NCBI RefSeq assembly: GCF_014653195.1
Contig: NZ_BNAH01000017.1
Coordinates: 18,564 to 82,563 of the forward strand
Direction: 5' to 3'
DNA length: 64,000 nt
Source: Thalassotalea profundi
GTDB taxonomy: Bacteria > Pseudomonadota > Gammaproteobacteria > Enterobacterales > Alteromonadaceae
Each line of letters opens with the position of its first letter. Position 1 is the stretch's first letter. The notes beneath the pieces are model-generated. The model had not been told where the DNA came from, made no database searches, and worked only from the letters and a program-made list of their open reading frames with translations. Made by a program: the position numbers and the translations under genes. Positions 35,370 to 44,877 of the stretch are shown here, piece after piece.

Positions 35370-36587
35370 ATGATACTTAAACTGCGATTGACCTTAATTC
35401 CAACATTAAAGCTTTCTATTTTTCTATTAGGATTAATAACTTTATCTATTAACGCACAAGAACCTGTTATCGCAAGCTATTATTCCGCAAAAGGTGAGCC
35501 GACTGCTGTAAGTAATTTACCCGCGGAAAAGTTAAGTCACATATTATATGCCTTTGTAGGATTATGCGGAGATAATAGTGGTACTAATGCAGCAACGCAA
35601 AAAGCAATGGCAACTGCTTGCGAGGGAAAAGCCCCTTTTTCTGCCGTTTTTTATAATGAAAATGCAGTAATGACTGAATTAAACGCTTTTAGAAAACTAA
35701 AGCAACAACATCCACATTTACGTATTTTACCCTCATTTGGTGGTTGGACACTTTCACAACCTTTTCATGAAATGGCAAAAAGTAACTCAGGGCTTAAACA
35801 TTTTGTTGAATCCGCACTTGAGTTAATAAAAAAACACGAGGTATTTGACGGTATTGATATTGACTGGGAATATCCTGGTGGCGGTGGAAATAATCAAAGA
35901 AAATTACAAGGAAAGGCAGCACTAAATGAAAAGCTCGTTTTTACATTAATGATGAAAGAACTGCGCGAAGGTCTTAATAAGCTTCAACAACAAACAGGTA
36001 GAGAATATCAATTAAGTGCGGCAGTCAGTGGCCAAGCCGACAAGACTAATGCCATTGATTGGAAAAAAACGATCCCTTTTATGGATTATGTCTTTGCAAT
36101 GACGTACGACTTTGCTGTTGGTAACGGGCGAGCTTCTCATCATACTAATTTATTTAGTAGCGAAAATAATCCCCAGAGTAGCGAAGCCATGATCAACAAC
36201 TTGCTTAATGCAGGTATTCCTGAGCAAAAACTAGTACTGGGTATCGCATTTTATGGCAGAGGTTGGACCAACAGTGGCTGGCAAGGTGATCATTTCAATA
36301 AAGAAAATCAAGCTGTTTCAATAGGGAGTTTTACCTACAAAGCGTTAATCAACAAACCACCTACCGGTTATCAATATGGTTATGATACCAAAGCACAAGC
36401 AGCCTATTTTTATAATGCAGACAATAAAGGCTTTATTTCTTTTGACGATAAACGTTCTACTTTAGCAAAAGCTCAGTGGGCTAAAAACAAAGGGTTAGCG
36501 GGCGTATTCTCATGGCAGTTAATACAAGACAATGGCAATTTGCTTGATGCCATGAATAAAGGTATGAAATTAAAAGCTAAGGAATAA
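35370..36587 (+). CDS. Secreted GH18 family glycoside hydrolase (chitinase)
   Basis: 405 residues with a Sec signal peptide (about 1-30, cleavage after INA). The GH18 barrel carries SFGGWTLS (near 130-137), the catalytic DGIDIDWE at 160-167 with acid/base E167, and the later MTYDF (near 244-248) that contacts the N-acetyl group. No carbohydrate-binding module is present. Endo- or exo-acting chitinase on GlcNAc polymers is expected. It is convergent with the halogenase operon, with 59 bp between ends; ribosome site AAGGA seven nt upstream. Confidence 0.93.
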   Translation: MILKLRLTLIPTLKLSIFLLGLITLSINAQEPVIASYYSAKGEPTAVSNLPAEKLSHILYAFVGLCGDNSGTNAATQKAMATACEGKAPFSAVFYNENAVMTELNAFRKLKQQHPHLRILPSFGGWTLSQPFHEMAKSNSGLKHFVESALELIKKHEVFDGIDIDWEYPGGGGNNQRKLQGKAALNEKLVFTLMMKELREGLNKLQQQTGREYQLSAAVSGQADKTNAIDWKKTIPFMDYVFAMTYDFAVGNGRASHHTNLFSSENNPQSSEAMINNLLNAGIPEQKLVLGIAFYGRGWTNSGWQGDHFNKENQAVSIGSFTYKALINKPPTGYQYGYDTKAQAAYFYNADNKGFISFDDKRSTLAKAQWAKNKGLAGVFSWQLIQDNGNLLDAMNKGMKLKAKE

Positions 36588-36646
36588 GCGATAAAAATTA
36601 AAGCTTTATAACAACTAGATATTCTTTATACAGCCCTAATTAAACA

Positions 36647-38161
36647 TTAATTTTTTAAAAGTTCATGATGCTTTTTAAAGTTTAAACCACAGCGCCTAAT
36701 AAAGTCTTTCAATGCTACTTTTTCCTGATGATATGCTGAATAATCAAATGATTGTTTCACGTTATCGGTAGGAAATACTCCATAGCCAGCAAGCATACAC
36801 GCCCATGATTTAGGCTGATAACTGCCGATTAAGTTATACTTATGCATATCTCCAGCAAAGTTTTGACTATTCTGCCAAAGATGTAAAATACGCTTTAAAG
36901 TTTCAGAGATATGATTATTGGCTGCATTATCTCGCCAATAAGCGGTATCATTACGCTGGTTAGTTTTGTAATGACAAACGACATAATCTCGAATCCCATC
37001 GAATCTAGCGTTAATATCTTGATTAAATGCCGCTTCAAATTTGTTCGTCCCTTTACCTTCATGAAAATATTGCATGAATTGAGCTATTGTATTAAATGAA
37101 AGTGCAATAGCGGTTGCCTCAAGAGGCTCAATAAAACCCTGTGATAAACCAACAGCTAAACAGTTTTTGTGCCAGTGTTTTTCAACTCGCCCTACTTTCA
37201 TTTGTAAATGTCTGGCTTGTATATCACTATCTAATAATCCTAAATGTTGCCTGAGCTCAACTTCTGCCTGCTCCGAATTAATGTAGTCGCTACTATAGAC
37301 ATAGCCATTTCCAAACCGGTTTCTAAGTGGTATTTGCCAAGCCCAACCATTAGATAGAGCTGTAGATTTAGTTTCTACAGGTAGCGTTTGTGATATTTCA
37401 CTAGGCATAACAACAGCCGAATCATTATATAAATTATCTTTAAAGCTCTGATAATTAACTTTTAATGTGCTTTGCATCAGTAAAGAGCGAAAGCCTGAAC
37501 AGTCAATAAAAAAGTCAGCTGTCAATAATGTATTATCATTTAATTTAACTGCGTTTAAGCTACCATCGTTATGCATTAGCACTTCATTAACCGTACCGAC
37601 GATTCTTTTTACGCCATGTTTTTGTGCATTTTTAGATAAAAATTGTCCTAATAGCGCAGAATCAAAGTGATAACCATAGGCAATACCAAAAGGAAAGCAC
37701 TCATCCGGTATAGGTCCCAAGTTATTTTTCGATAAATAAGATTCTAAAAAGTAATCATCTGGGTGGGCATCAACTTGATACCCCTGCATACGCGCATAAA
37801 TATTGTTGAAAAAATGAGGGACTGTAAAAATATCGTCGGTTTGCGCCGCAAACGGATGAAAATAAGATTCAAAGCCTTCAATAGTTGACCACTTATCAAA
37901 AGTAATACCATTTTTATACGTTGCATTACACTCTGGCATCCAATCTGCGTCAGCAACACCTATCGCATCAAAAAACAACTTCAAGTGAGGCGTACTACCT
38001 TCGCCAACACCAATAATACCTATTTCTTGAGACTCAACTAAAATAATTTCAGTATCTTTCCATTGTGTCGCCAATAAATTTGCTGCCATCCACCCTGCAG
38101 TTCCGCCACCTACTATTACTAACTTTTTAGGTTTACTGTCATTATTTACGTTATTTAACAT
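36647..38161 (-). CDS. Flavin-dependent tryptophan halogenase family protein (second in operon)
   Basis: 504-residue PrnA/RebH-type enzyme using FADH2, halide and O2. FAD motif GGGTAGW at 18-24; catalytic lysine K83 in TYKNGI (the residue forming the chloramine/bound HOX intermediate); the WxWxIP signature at 273-278 that blocks monooxygenase activity; and catalytic Glu E348 in EPLEATAI. All key residues are present, so halogenation is chemically plausible. Its substrate is unknown and such enzymes beside TonB receptors need not act on free tryptophan. Last gene of the operon, 25 bp after the JmjC gene. It needs a flavin reductase, not encoded nearby. Confidence 0.9.
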   Translation of the reverse strand: MLNNVNNDSKPKKLVIVGGGTAGWMAANLLATQWKDTEIILVESQEIGIIGVGEGSTPHLKLFFDAIGVADADWMPECNATYKNGITFDKWSTIEGFESYFHPFAAQTDDIFTVPHFFNNIYARMQGYQVDAHPDDYFLESYLSKNNLGPIPDECFPFGIAYGYHFDSALLGQFLSKNAQKHGVKRIVGTVNEVLMHNDGSLNAVKLNDNTLLTADFFIDCSGFRSLLMQSTLKVNYQSFKDNLYNDSAVVMPSEISQTLPVETKSTALSNGWAWQIPLRNRFGNGYVYSSDYINSEQAEVELRQHLGLLDSDIQARHLQMKVGRVEKHWHKNCLAVGLSQGFIEPLEATAIALSFNTIAQFMQYFHEGKGTNKFEAAFNQDINARFDGIRDYVVCHYKTNQRNDTAYWRDNAANNHISETLKRILHLWQNSQNFAGDMHKYNLIGSYQPKSWACMLAGYGVFPTDNVKQSFDYSAYHQEKVALKDFIRRCGLNFKKHHELLKN

Positions 38162-38185
38162 GATATGTGCTCATTACGGGTCATT

Positions 38186-39214
38186 TTATTTATGTAATTT
38201 TTTAGCAAAATAGTCTTTAACCGCTTCAATATAATCAGTTGATAATTCACCTAATAGATGATGTTGATGCTCAGGAATATAGGAAGCAGGATCAACGCCT
38301 TGCTTAAAAAGATAGTGATCAAACATACAACGCCAAGCATTTCGTTGATTTTGGCTAAGATCTCGCATAGCCAGCAAGGCTATATTTAAACTATCTATGG
38401 GACTTGGTGACATTGCATTAGGTGCCGAAGAGCCCGTCCACCAATAATTCATTAATGCATTTACTTTATCCAACGACTCAACATGATGCCACCAAAGCAT
38501 AGGAATAAAAATAGCATCACCCGGCCCTAGCTCTACGCTGTAACCTTCTTTTTGAGCCTGTTTAAATAAGGGATAGCGTTCATAATCTGGTGCTTTAAAA
38601 TCAACTAAGCTTGTTGGTGCACCCGCTGGTGTAAAATTTAAAGAGCCTGGATATAAATTTTTTGTTTGTTCAGGCGGAAACAGTATAAATTGCCTACGAC
38701 CCGCAATCACACAAGCTACATTATCAGAGCCATCATAATGAGCACTAACAATACCTTCATTACCTATCCAAAGACGTGGCTCTAAGTCGGGGAAAAACTC
38801 AGAAGCATTATGATTAACTAACCCCGGAAAAATATCGCTAATATAAGCATTCTGCATGGAAATAGCCGGATAAACCTCTCTGTCAGCCAGTTCTAAAAGA
38901 CGCCCTAAAAATAAATCTACGCGTTCCTCACCACTTAGGTAATTAACATCAGTCATTTCATCATTGTAAAAAAAACGTTTATCAGCTGAAGGCGGCGCAA
39001 CAATCATTTTAGCCTTTTTACCTGTATAAAACTCATTCAAATAACTGATGAAGTCAATAGCGTGCTTTTGAGCTGCTTGCACTACTGGCCAGCTCTTAGC
39101 AAAGCCACGGATAACAACGGGCTTTTGGGCAGGCGCAATCTCATTAAAAAACTGTGTAGCTCCTAAAGGAGAGTTTTGTGCACAATATTCTGGAATGCTT
39201 TTATATACCGTCAT
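38186..39214 (-). CDS. JmjC/cupin-like Fe(II)/2-oxoglutarate-type protein
   Basis: 342 residues of the cupin-like (cupin_8, FIH-type) family. The facial triad is visible as H159-x-D161 in AHYDGSDN and a distal histidine in WWHHVESL (243 or 244). AGRRQFILFPPEQ near 171-183 and GDAIFIPMLWWHH near 232-244 are family signatures. Members hydroxylate peptides or small molecules; in TonB-receptor/halogenase loci their role is unknown. Lies between the two halogenase genes, 25 and 93 bp from them, in one operon. No signal peptide. Confidence 0.87.
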   Translation of the reverse strand: MTVYKSIPEYCAQNSPLGATQFFNEIAPAQKPVVIRGFAKSWPVVQAAQKHAIDFISYLNEFYTGKKAKMIVAPPSADKRFFYNDEMTDVNYLSGEERVDLFLGRLLELADREVYPAISMQNAYISDIFPGLVNHNASEFFPDLEPRLWIGNEGIVSAHYDGSDNVACVIAGRRQFILFPPEQTKNLYPGSLNFTPAGAPTSLVDFKAPDYERYPLFKQAQKEGYSVELGPGDAIFIPMLWWHHVESLDKVNALMNYWWTGSSAPNAMSPSPIDSLNIALLAMRDLSQNQRNAWRCMFDHYLFKQGVDPASYIPEHQHHLLGELSTDYIEAVKDYFAKKLHK

Positions 39215-39307
39215 CTAATTATTTTCACACTTATTACTTTGTTTTTATTACTTAATTTGTGCAATATTTCGTTAACTTAATATTAGGTTTTTATTTGAAA
39301 CACTTTT

Positions 39308-40813
39308 CTATCTTTGAGCCTGACAATGTGACTGAATATAGTCATAATGCTTCGGCATTTTTAGCACCGTATCACGAATAGTGCTTACATTCTCATTTAA
39401 TGTATTGGCTAAATTTTCGCTATGAAACGCATCTAATAAAGGGTGATATTTTTTTGGGCGTATTTTCATACCTTCTAAAATAGAATACCAACTATCACTG
39501 CTAAAAAACTGTCCAGGAATGTCTTCGACAACCCCTCTTTCTTTAAATAAGTGTATTTTTTCCTTTAATGTTTCGGGAATTTCCATGGTTTGACACCATT
39601 GCCAAAATTTAGAGTCAGATCGTGTTGATGTGCAATAATGAAGAACAATAAAGTCTCGAATTTCTATGTAATCGATATCAATTTTTTGATTAAACACTTG
39701 TTCGTTGTATGTATCAAAGTCTTTATCGGGTAAATACTTAATAAAGTGAACGAGAGTTTTATAAATAAGATGTATAGCTGTAGACTCCAATGGCTCTAAA
39801 AAACCAGAAGCAAGCCCTAAAGCCAAACAATTATTGTGTAATATTTTTTTGCGCTTACCTGTAACAAATGGAATAACTCGAGGTTCATTAAGAACTGTAC
39901 CACTGACATTCGTCAGTAAAGTCTTTATCGCCTGTTCATCATTACAAAACTGATTAGAAAACACATAACCATTGCCAGTTCGGTGTTGCAATGGAATTTT
40001 CCAAGACCAGCCAGCATCTTGTGCTGTTGCAATTGTATATGGGACAGGTTGACCATCTTGCTCAGTTTGTACAACTACTGCACGATTACAAGGCAATAAA
40101 TGGGACCAATCTTCATATTCAACCTTTAACGACTTTTCAATTAAAAGGCCCTTGAAACCAGTACAATCAATGAAAAAGTCACTTGAAACTGTTGCTTCAT
40201 TATCTAAAATTAAGTCTTGTATAAATTTATTTCCATCAAGATTAACTTCGTTAACTGTTGCTTCAATTCGAGCAACACCACGTTGAGCACAAAGTTCACG
40301 TAAATAATTAGCCACTTTAACAGCATCTAAATGTAAAGCGTGGGCATAACTTGATAATACCCAATCTTGTGATTGATTTGGGCGCAACATAAAACGCTCA
40401 TGCTCTGCCATAATAGCGCTTGGGGAATAATCTAACCAACGTGTTAATTGCCCATCAGCAAGAGATTTTAGCCAAGCCTGATAAAAATCAAACCCATTGA
40501 CTCCTTTACCGACTCGACCAAAGGGATGAAAATAACTTTCTTCTGGTGTTTGCCAGTTATCAAACCGTATACCTAATTTAAAACTGGCGGACGTTGCTTG
40601 TATAAATTCTTTAAGATTAATTTGGCACGTTTGTAAAAAGTCCATTATTGACGGTACTGTAGACTCGCCCACTCCTATTGTTGCAATATCAGGTGACTCA
40701 ATAACGGTGATCTTAATATTGCTACCTCTTGTGGCTGATGACAGTAACGTTGCGGCCATCCAGCCAGCAGTACCACCACCAACAATACAAATAGATTTTA
40801 AAGGGTTTTGCAT
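39308..40813 (-). CDS. Flavin-dependent tryptophan halogenase family protein (first in operon)
   Basis: 501 residues from the ATG at 40813; the frame is open 25 codons further up, but only this start puts the FAD motif at the expected N-terminal place. GGGTAGW at 12-18; catalytic lysine K79 in SFKLGIRF; WxWxIP at 269-274; catalytic Glu E343 in EPLESTAI. It is only moderately similar to the other halogenase of the operon, so the two are not a recent duplication. It lies about 140 bp downstream of the TonB-dependent receptor. Substrate unknown. Confidence 0.9.
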   Translation of the reverse strand: MQNPLKSICIVGGGTAGWMAATLLSSATRGSNIKITVIESPDIATIGVGESTVPSIMDFLQTCQINLKEFIQATSASFKLGIRFDNWQTPEESYFHPFGRVGKGVNGFDFYQAWLKSLADGQLTRWLDYSPSAIMAEHERFMLRPNQSQDWVLSSYAHALHLDAVKVANYLRELCAQRGVARIEATVNEVNLDGNKFIQDLILDNEATVSSDFFIDCTGFKGLLIEKSLKVEYEDWSHLLPCNRAVVVQTEQDGQPVPYTIATAQDAGWSWKIPLQHRTGNGYVFSNQFCNDEQAIKTLLTNVSGTVLNEPRVIPFVTGKRKKILHNNCLALGLASGFLEPLESTAIHLIYKTLVHFIKYLPDKDFDTYNEQVFNQKIDIDYIEIRDFIVLHYCTSTRSDSKFWQWCQTMEIPETLKEKIHLFKERGVVEDIPGQFFSSDSWYSILEGMKIRPKKYHPLLDAFHSENLANTLNENVSTIRDTVLKMPKHYDYIQSHCQAQR

Positions 40814-40956
40814 AATGAAGCCGTTTGTAGAGTAAAAGAACTTTTGAATATTAAATAATTTTTTGAGTGATATTGAATATAAAGCCAACTAAAGTGTAAT
40901 AAACTGCACAATATCACTACTGTGCAGTTTATAGCCTTTATCAATAGCGTTTGCTA

Positions 40957-43900
40957 CTAGAAAGTGGCACGAACACTTAACGCATAACGACGATCAGTCG
41001 TAAAGCTTAAGGCATCAGTTTTCAGACCTTCCTGATTCATTTGATATTGAGTCTTAGTATCATCATTAAGTAAGTTACTACCCTCAATGCCAATTTTCCA
41101 GTTTTCATTGATGGTATAATAAAAGCTCGCATCCATCATACCTGAGGCTTCAGAATATGCAGGTGCATATTCTTCAGATTCGCGTAATGTCAGCAAATAT
41201 TCAGAACGCCATGTATAGGCAAGACGGAATGAAATATTTTCATATTCATACATACCAACAATATTCATATTTTTATCTGAATAGCCCTGTAAAGGCAAAC
41301 CGCTAAATGCTCTAAAAGAATGACGGTTGTCATCAACTCTTGAGCCATCTTCTTTAAAGCCTAAAGTTCCTTCACCAACATCATTTGGATCTTCTAACCC
41401 TGATTGATCAATATAAGTAAAGTTAAACTGTAAACCTAAACCACCCCATGCTCCTGGTAACATATCGTAGAATTGTGAATATGAAAATTCAATCCCACGA
41501 ATAGTACCAGAACCTGTATTGTCCGGACCATAAGCGGCTACATCATAGTTTTCGCCATTAAACTCAACATCAAGATCAAAACGTTTGTTACGGATTATGT
41601 TGTCGAGCTTTTTATGAAATAAACCAACCGTCAAAAAGCCTGCATCAGCAAAATACCATTCAGTTGTTAAGTCTAAATTAATAGACTCTTCTGGCTCTAG
41701 GTATGGGTTACTCGCCAACGCTGTTAAATTCATATTATCAAGTGCAATAATAGGGTTAGTTTCATCACTTTGAGGTAAAGAAGGGTCTTGTAAACGAGTA
41801 GTATAGTCAAGACTCATTACCGTGAGGTTTCGTGTATCTAGTAAGCTTGGGTAATACAAACCTTTTGATGCACCAAAACGAATGACGACTTCTTCCGTTA
41901 AACCATAGTTCAAGTTTAAGCTTGGTAACACCGTTGTATAATCGGTACCATTAACTGTCGTTAATAATGAATCACCGTTAGCCAAGTCATAAAGCGCTTT
42001 ATGATCACGTTGCATGACCTCGTTACGTGAAGTGCCTTCGTCACCACGAGAAGAGATTAATGGCTGTACTAATGCACCAGTCGACTCTAAATCATACTTA
42101 ACATAACGCAAACCGATATTTCCTTTCAACGGAATATCATGATCAAGAAAGTCAAAATCACCTCGTATATAAAACTCAGTGCGTTTTTCATTAATTGAAC
42201 TAATATTGTGCGCGGCAAAAGGCCCTTCAACACGATTAGGTTTATCAGCGTAAGGAACATACGTGCCTGTACAAACCCCCCCATTTGCTGCACTCAAAGT
42301 AGCGTTATGCCAACCGTCCTGACACCCTTGACGTAAAGAATTAGCATAATCTTTAACTAAATCCATTCTTGGAAATAAGAAATTATTAACACCGCCTAAT
42401 AGGACATCTCCGTTATAAAAATCTGAAAAATCAACTTGTTCAAATAATTCAGGTCTGTTTATTGCACCTGCAGCAATTCGATCAGCCTCTACCCAAGGTG
42501 TACCAATAGCAGACCAGCCTTCGTAATTGGTATCACGAACAGTTAAGTCTTTATCTGAATGATAAAAACCACCTTTAACAACAGTCATAACCCCGTCGAG
42601 TTCATAAGAAACATCAAATTGAAAACTGTCAGACTTAGCCGTATTATATTCTTCTTGTTCCATACCTGAGGCCAAAAACAAGTTTGGCTCTGTCATGATA
42701 GGATTACCATCAGCATCTGGGGCATATCCAGGTGTTAATATGTTATCGCTAAGATACTCAATAGTTGGTCTTGAACCGGTTAAATCAAGGTAATAAGGCG
42801 AAACGTTGGCCACGTGACCACCACGCGTTTGACCTGCCATACTATAATTATGTACAACTTGTTCAGAATCTATGTTTTGATAATCAAACGCTAAAACTAA
42901 ACGTTCATTTGGTTTGAAAATTAAATTAAAAGAAGTATCTTCTACCGTATTTTCATTGTAATTCCAGCGACTGCGATACATTAATGGAACGCCGGTATGT
43001 GTCCCCAATGCAACGCCTGAGGTTAAAAAGCCATTATCATCAAATGTACGTTCGTAACCTTCCCCTCCATCAATCCAATCGTGTGAAGAACGTAAATCTG
43101 AAACAAAACCTTGAGCTGCTTGACCTATTTGGTTTTCACGATATTCGAGAGATGCTTTAGAGTTAATATGCTCTAAAGTGGCGGTAATTCGCTCATCTGT
43201 GCTTTGCCATTGTAATGAAGCGGTAATCCCTTGGCGTTTACGATCGTTTTCAGCTGTACTCATGTGTATAGCCGCTGGCGTGTAATAGGTAACACCTTCT
43301 GGTTGATCTGAAATTGCAGTACCTTCATACAGAGGTGTATATGCAGCTGAATCAGCATCTGTATATTGCACAGTGTCTTCATAGCCCATGCCCTCACAAC
43401 TACGCCACCCAGTATCACCAGGCACACAAGGGTTTGAATATTGTCCAGGAACGACACCAGGTGTTGCTGTTCCCCATTCATCATAAGAAAACTTATCAGA
43501 AGGGCCGCGGCTATGAAAATTACCTAAACCTACCCCATCACCACGAGTTTGGTATTCTGATTTTGAAGCAGCAACAAGTACACCAAATTTACCTGCATCC
43601 GTCTCCCAGTTATCAGAGAAAAGCGCTGAAAAAGAAGGGGTTGTTTCTTCTCTAAAGTCAGCATAGTTAGCTTTTGCGTTAAATGAAAATAAGCGTTTAT
43701 CAGAATCAAATGGCTTACGAGTAATAAGGTTAACCGTACCTGCGATACCCCCAGAGATGAGATCTGCCGTTTGGTTTTTAACAACTTCTACTGCCCCTAA
43801 TAATTCAGCAGGAAAGTCTTCATAACTAAGACCACCATAAGGGTTTGCACTAAATGCATCTCGGCCGTTAATTTCAGAACGCACTCGATCAAGGCCACGT

Positions 43901-44250
43901 ACTAATACCCCTGTTCCTTCATCAGCATAATGTTTTGGATCACTCGATGATGCAAAACGCTCAATAGTTACACCAGGTACACGCTGAAGTGCTTCGGTAA
44001 CCGATTTATCAGGTAACGCACCAATATCTGTTGCTGTTATAACATCCTTTACTGTGTCAGCATATTGCTTTAAGAGCTGGCCACTTTGTATACTTTGACG
44101 CATACCACGAACTTCAATAACCTCCGTGACATCATCTGCTTTTGTCTCAGCAGTTTCAGTCTCTTGAGCTATAGCAGTTGTAGAAAGTGAGCAACTAATC
44201 GCTGCTGAAATAGCGATTACTAAACGTTTTCTCTCAAATTTACTAGACAT
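40957..44250 (-). CDS. TonB-dependent outer-membrane receptor
   Basis: 1097-residue receptor: signal peptide 1-28 (ending AIA), a TonB-box-like region near 40-48 (TEVIEVRG), plug domain (about 60-190, with IGALPDKSVTEALQRVPGVTIERF), and a long beta-barrel ending in phenylalanine (SVRATF), as required for outer-membrane assembly. The plug signature and length belong to the large carbohydrate-uptake receptors of Alteromonadales and Caulobacterales. First gene of the operon with two halogenases and a JmjC-like protein. GAGGG lies 8 nt upstream of ATG, and a LacI-type palindrome lies 77 bp before the start. Confidence 0.93.
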   Translation of the reverse strand: MSSKFERKRLVIAISAAISCSLSTTAIAQETETAETKADDVTEVIEVRGMRQSIQSGQLLKQYADTVKDVITATDIGALPDKSVTEALQRVPGVTIERFASSSDPKHYADEGTGVLVRGLDRVRSEINGRDAFSANPYGGLSYEDFPAELLGAVEVVKNQTADLISGGIAGTVNLITRKPFDSDKRLFSFNAKANYADFREETTPSFSALFSDNWETDAGKFGVLVAASKSEYQTRGDGVGLGNFHSRGPSDKFSYDEWGTATPGVVPGQYSNPCVPGDTGWRSCEGMGYEDTVQYTDADSAAYTPLYEGTAISDQPEGVTYYTPAAIHMSTAENDRKRQGITASLQWQSTDERITATLEHINSKASLEYRENQIGQAAQGFVSDLRSSHDWIDGGEGYERTFDDNGFLTSGVALGTHTGVPLMYRSRWNYNENTVEDTSFNLIFKPNERLVLAFDYQNIDSEQVVHNYSMAGQTRGGHVANVSPYYLDLTGSRPTIEYLSDNILTPGYAPDADGNPIMTEPNLFLASGMEQEEYNTAKSDSFQFDVSYELDGVMTVVKGGFYHSDKDLTVRDTNYEGWSAIGTPWVEADRIAAGAINRPELFEQVDFSDFYNGDVLLGGVNNFLFPRMDLVKDYANSLRQGCQDGWHNATLSAANGGVCTGTYVPYADKPNRVEGPFAAHNISSINEKRTEFYIRGDFDFLDHDIPLKGNIGLRYVKYDLESTGALVQPLISSRGDEGTSRNEVMQRDHKALYDLANGDSLLTTVNGTDYTTVLPSLNLNYGLTEEVVIRFGASKGLYYPSLLDTRNLTVMSLDYTTRLQDPSLPQSDETNPIIALDNMNLTALASNPYLEPEESINLDLTTEWYFADAGFLTVGLFHKKLDNIIRNKRFDLDVEFNGENYDVAAYGPDNTGSGTIRGIEFSYSQFYDMLPGAWGGLGLQFNFTYIDQSGLEDPNDVGEGTLGFKEDGSRVDDNRHSFRAFSGLPLQGYSDKNMNIVGMYEYENISFRLAYTWRSEYLLTLRESEEYAPAYSEASGMMDASFYYTINENWKIGIEGSNLLNDDTKTQYQMNQEGLKTDALSFTTDRRYALSVRATF

Positions 44251-44696
44251 GTTTAACCCTCAATGTATTTTTATAATTTTGGTTTTCTAATAATGTTTAT
44301 GCCTTTGTTTTGTAACCTTAACGCTCTGACAGCGTTGTCATTTTTATCCGTAAACATTAGTACAAATAATACGTAAAAACAAGTGTATGCAAATACAACA
44401 AATATAATTGTCCAATTAAAGTAACGCTTTAATCCTTTTATTACTCAATTGCGTAAATACTCTTCACTAAATTAGGTATAAATTAATCTATAGCACACTA
44501 CTTTTTTAAGTTAAGTTACAAATTAACATGCTACTCAAGGCAATACCGTTACTTTTTAACACTTATTGATACCCAAAATCAACCACTTTTTAATCTACTA
44601 GTGATTTTCTTTTAATAACGGCAGTTTAGAATAAATTTAATAAAGGGCTTTAGTGAATAGATGTTAAAGAATCAATGGTAAAAGAACCACTAAATG
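44251..44696. other. Promoter region of the receptor operon, no gene seen
   Basis: About 450 bp, strongly AT-rich, between the receptor start and the terminator of the secG-tRNA unit. It holds one clear palindrome (44327-44340). I see no open frame with a ribosome site, no tRNA and no mobile-element end. Confidence 0.6.
44327..44340 (-). promoter_or_regulatory. LacI-family-type operator, NagR-box-like
   Basis: TGACAGCGTTGTCA is a 14-bp palindrome with one mismatch and central CG, the form of LacI-family sites. On the minus strand it reads AAAATGACAACGCTGTCA, close to the consensus AATGACARCGYTGTCATT that I recall for the N-acetylglucosamine regulator NagR in Alteromonadales and Xanthomonadales. 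It lies 77-90 bp before the receptor start codon. Confidence 0.65.
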
Positions 44697-44729
44697 TAAA
44701 AAGCCGATTCATAATGAATCGGCTTTAAA
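44697..44729 (-). terminator. Intrinsic terminator of the secG-tRNA-Leu unit
   Basis: Perfect 13-bp stem AAAGCCGATTCAT/ATGAATCGGCTTT (44700-44712 and 44714-44726) around one base. A-rich sequence on the left reads as T run on the minus strand. Located 18 bp after the 3' end of the tRNA. Confidence 0.9.
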
Positions 44730-44747
44730 ATATATTTTATAGTTTAG

Positions 44748-44832
44748 TGGTGCGGATGGGGGGACTTGAACCCCCACGACCTAAGTCACCAGCCCCTCAA
44801 GCTGGCGCGTCTACCAATTCCGCCACATCCGC
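44748..44832 (-). tRNA. leuU: tRNA-Leu (anticodon GAG)
   Basis: On the minus strand the sequence starts GCGGATGTGGCGGAATTGG and ends with the matching acceptor arm CATCCGC, discriminator A and encoded CCA. The anticodon stem CCAGC/GCTGG encloses loop TTGAGGG, so the anticodon is GAG. The long variable arm and T-arm (GGGGGTTCAAGTCCCCC) are typical of leucine tRNA. It follows secG by 45 bp, as leuU does in E. coli. Confidence 0.96.
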
Positions 44833-44877
44833 GCAATACTAAACTATGTTAACTCGTTTTGAGGTAAATAAGTTGAT

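Noticed and set aside
40814..40888. N-terminal extension of the first halogenase by 25 residues
   Set aside because: The FAD motif must be near the N-terminus, and the extension has no ribosome site or conservation that I can see.
43260..43784. Open frames of 74-113 codons inside the receptor gene
   Set aside because: Overlapping, biased in composition (many Gln/His/Leu), and enclosed by a well-supported receptor gene.
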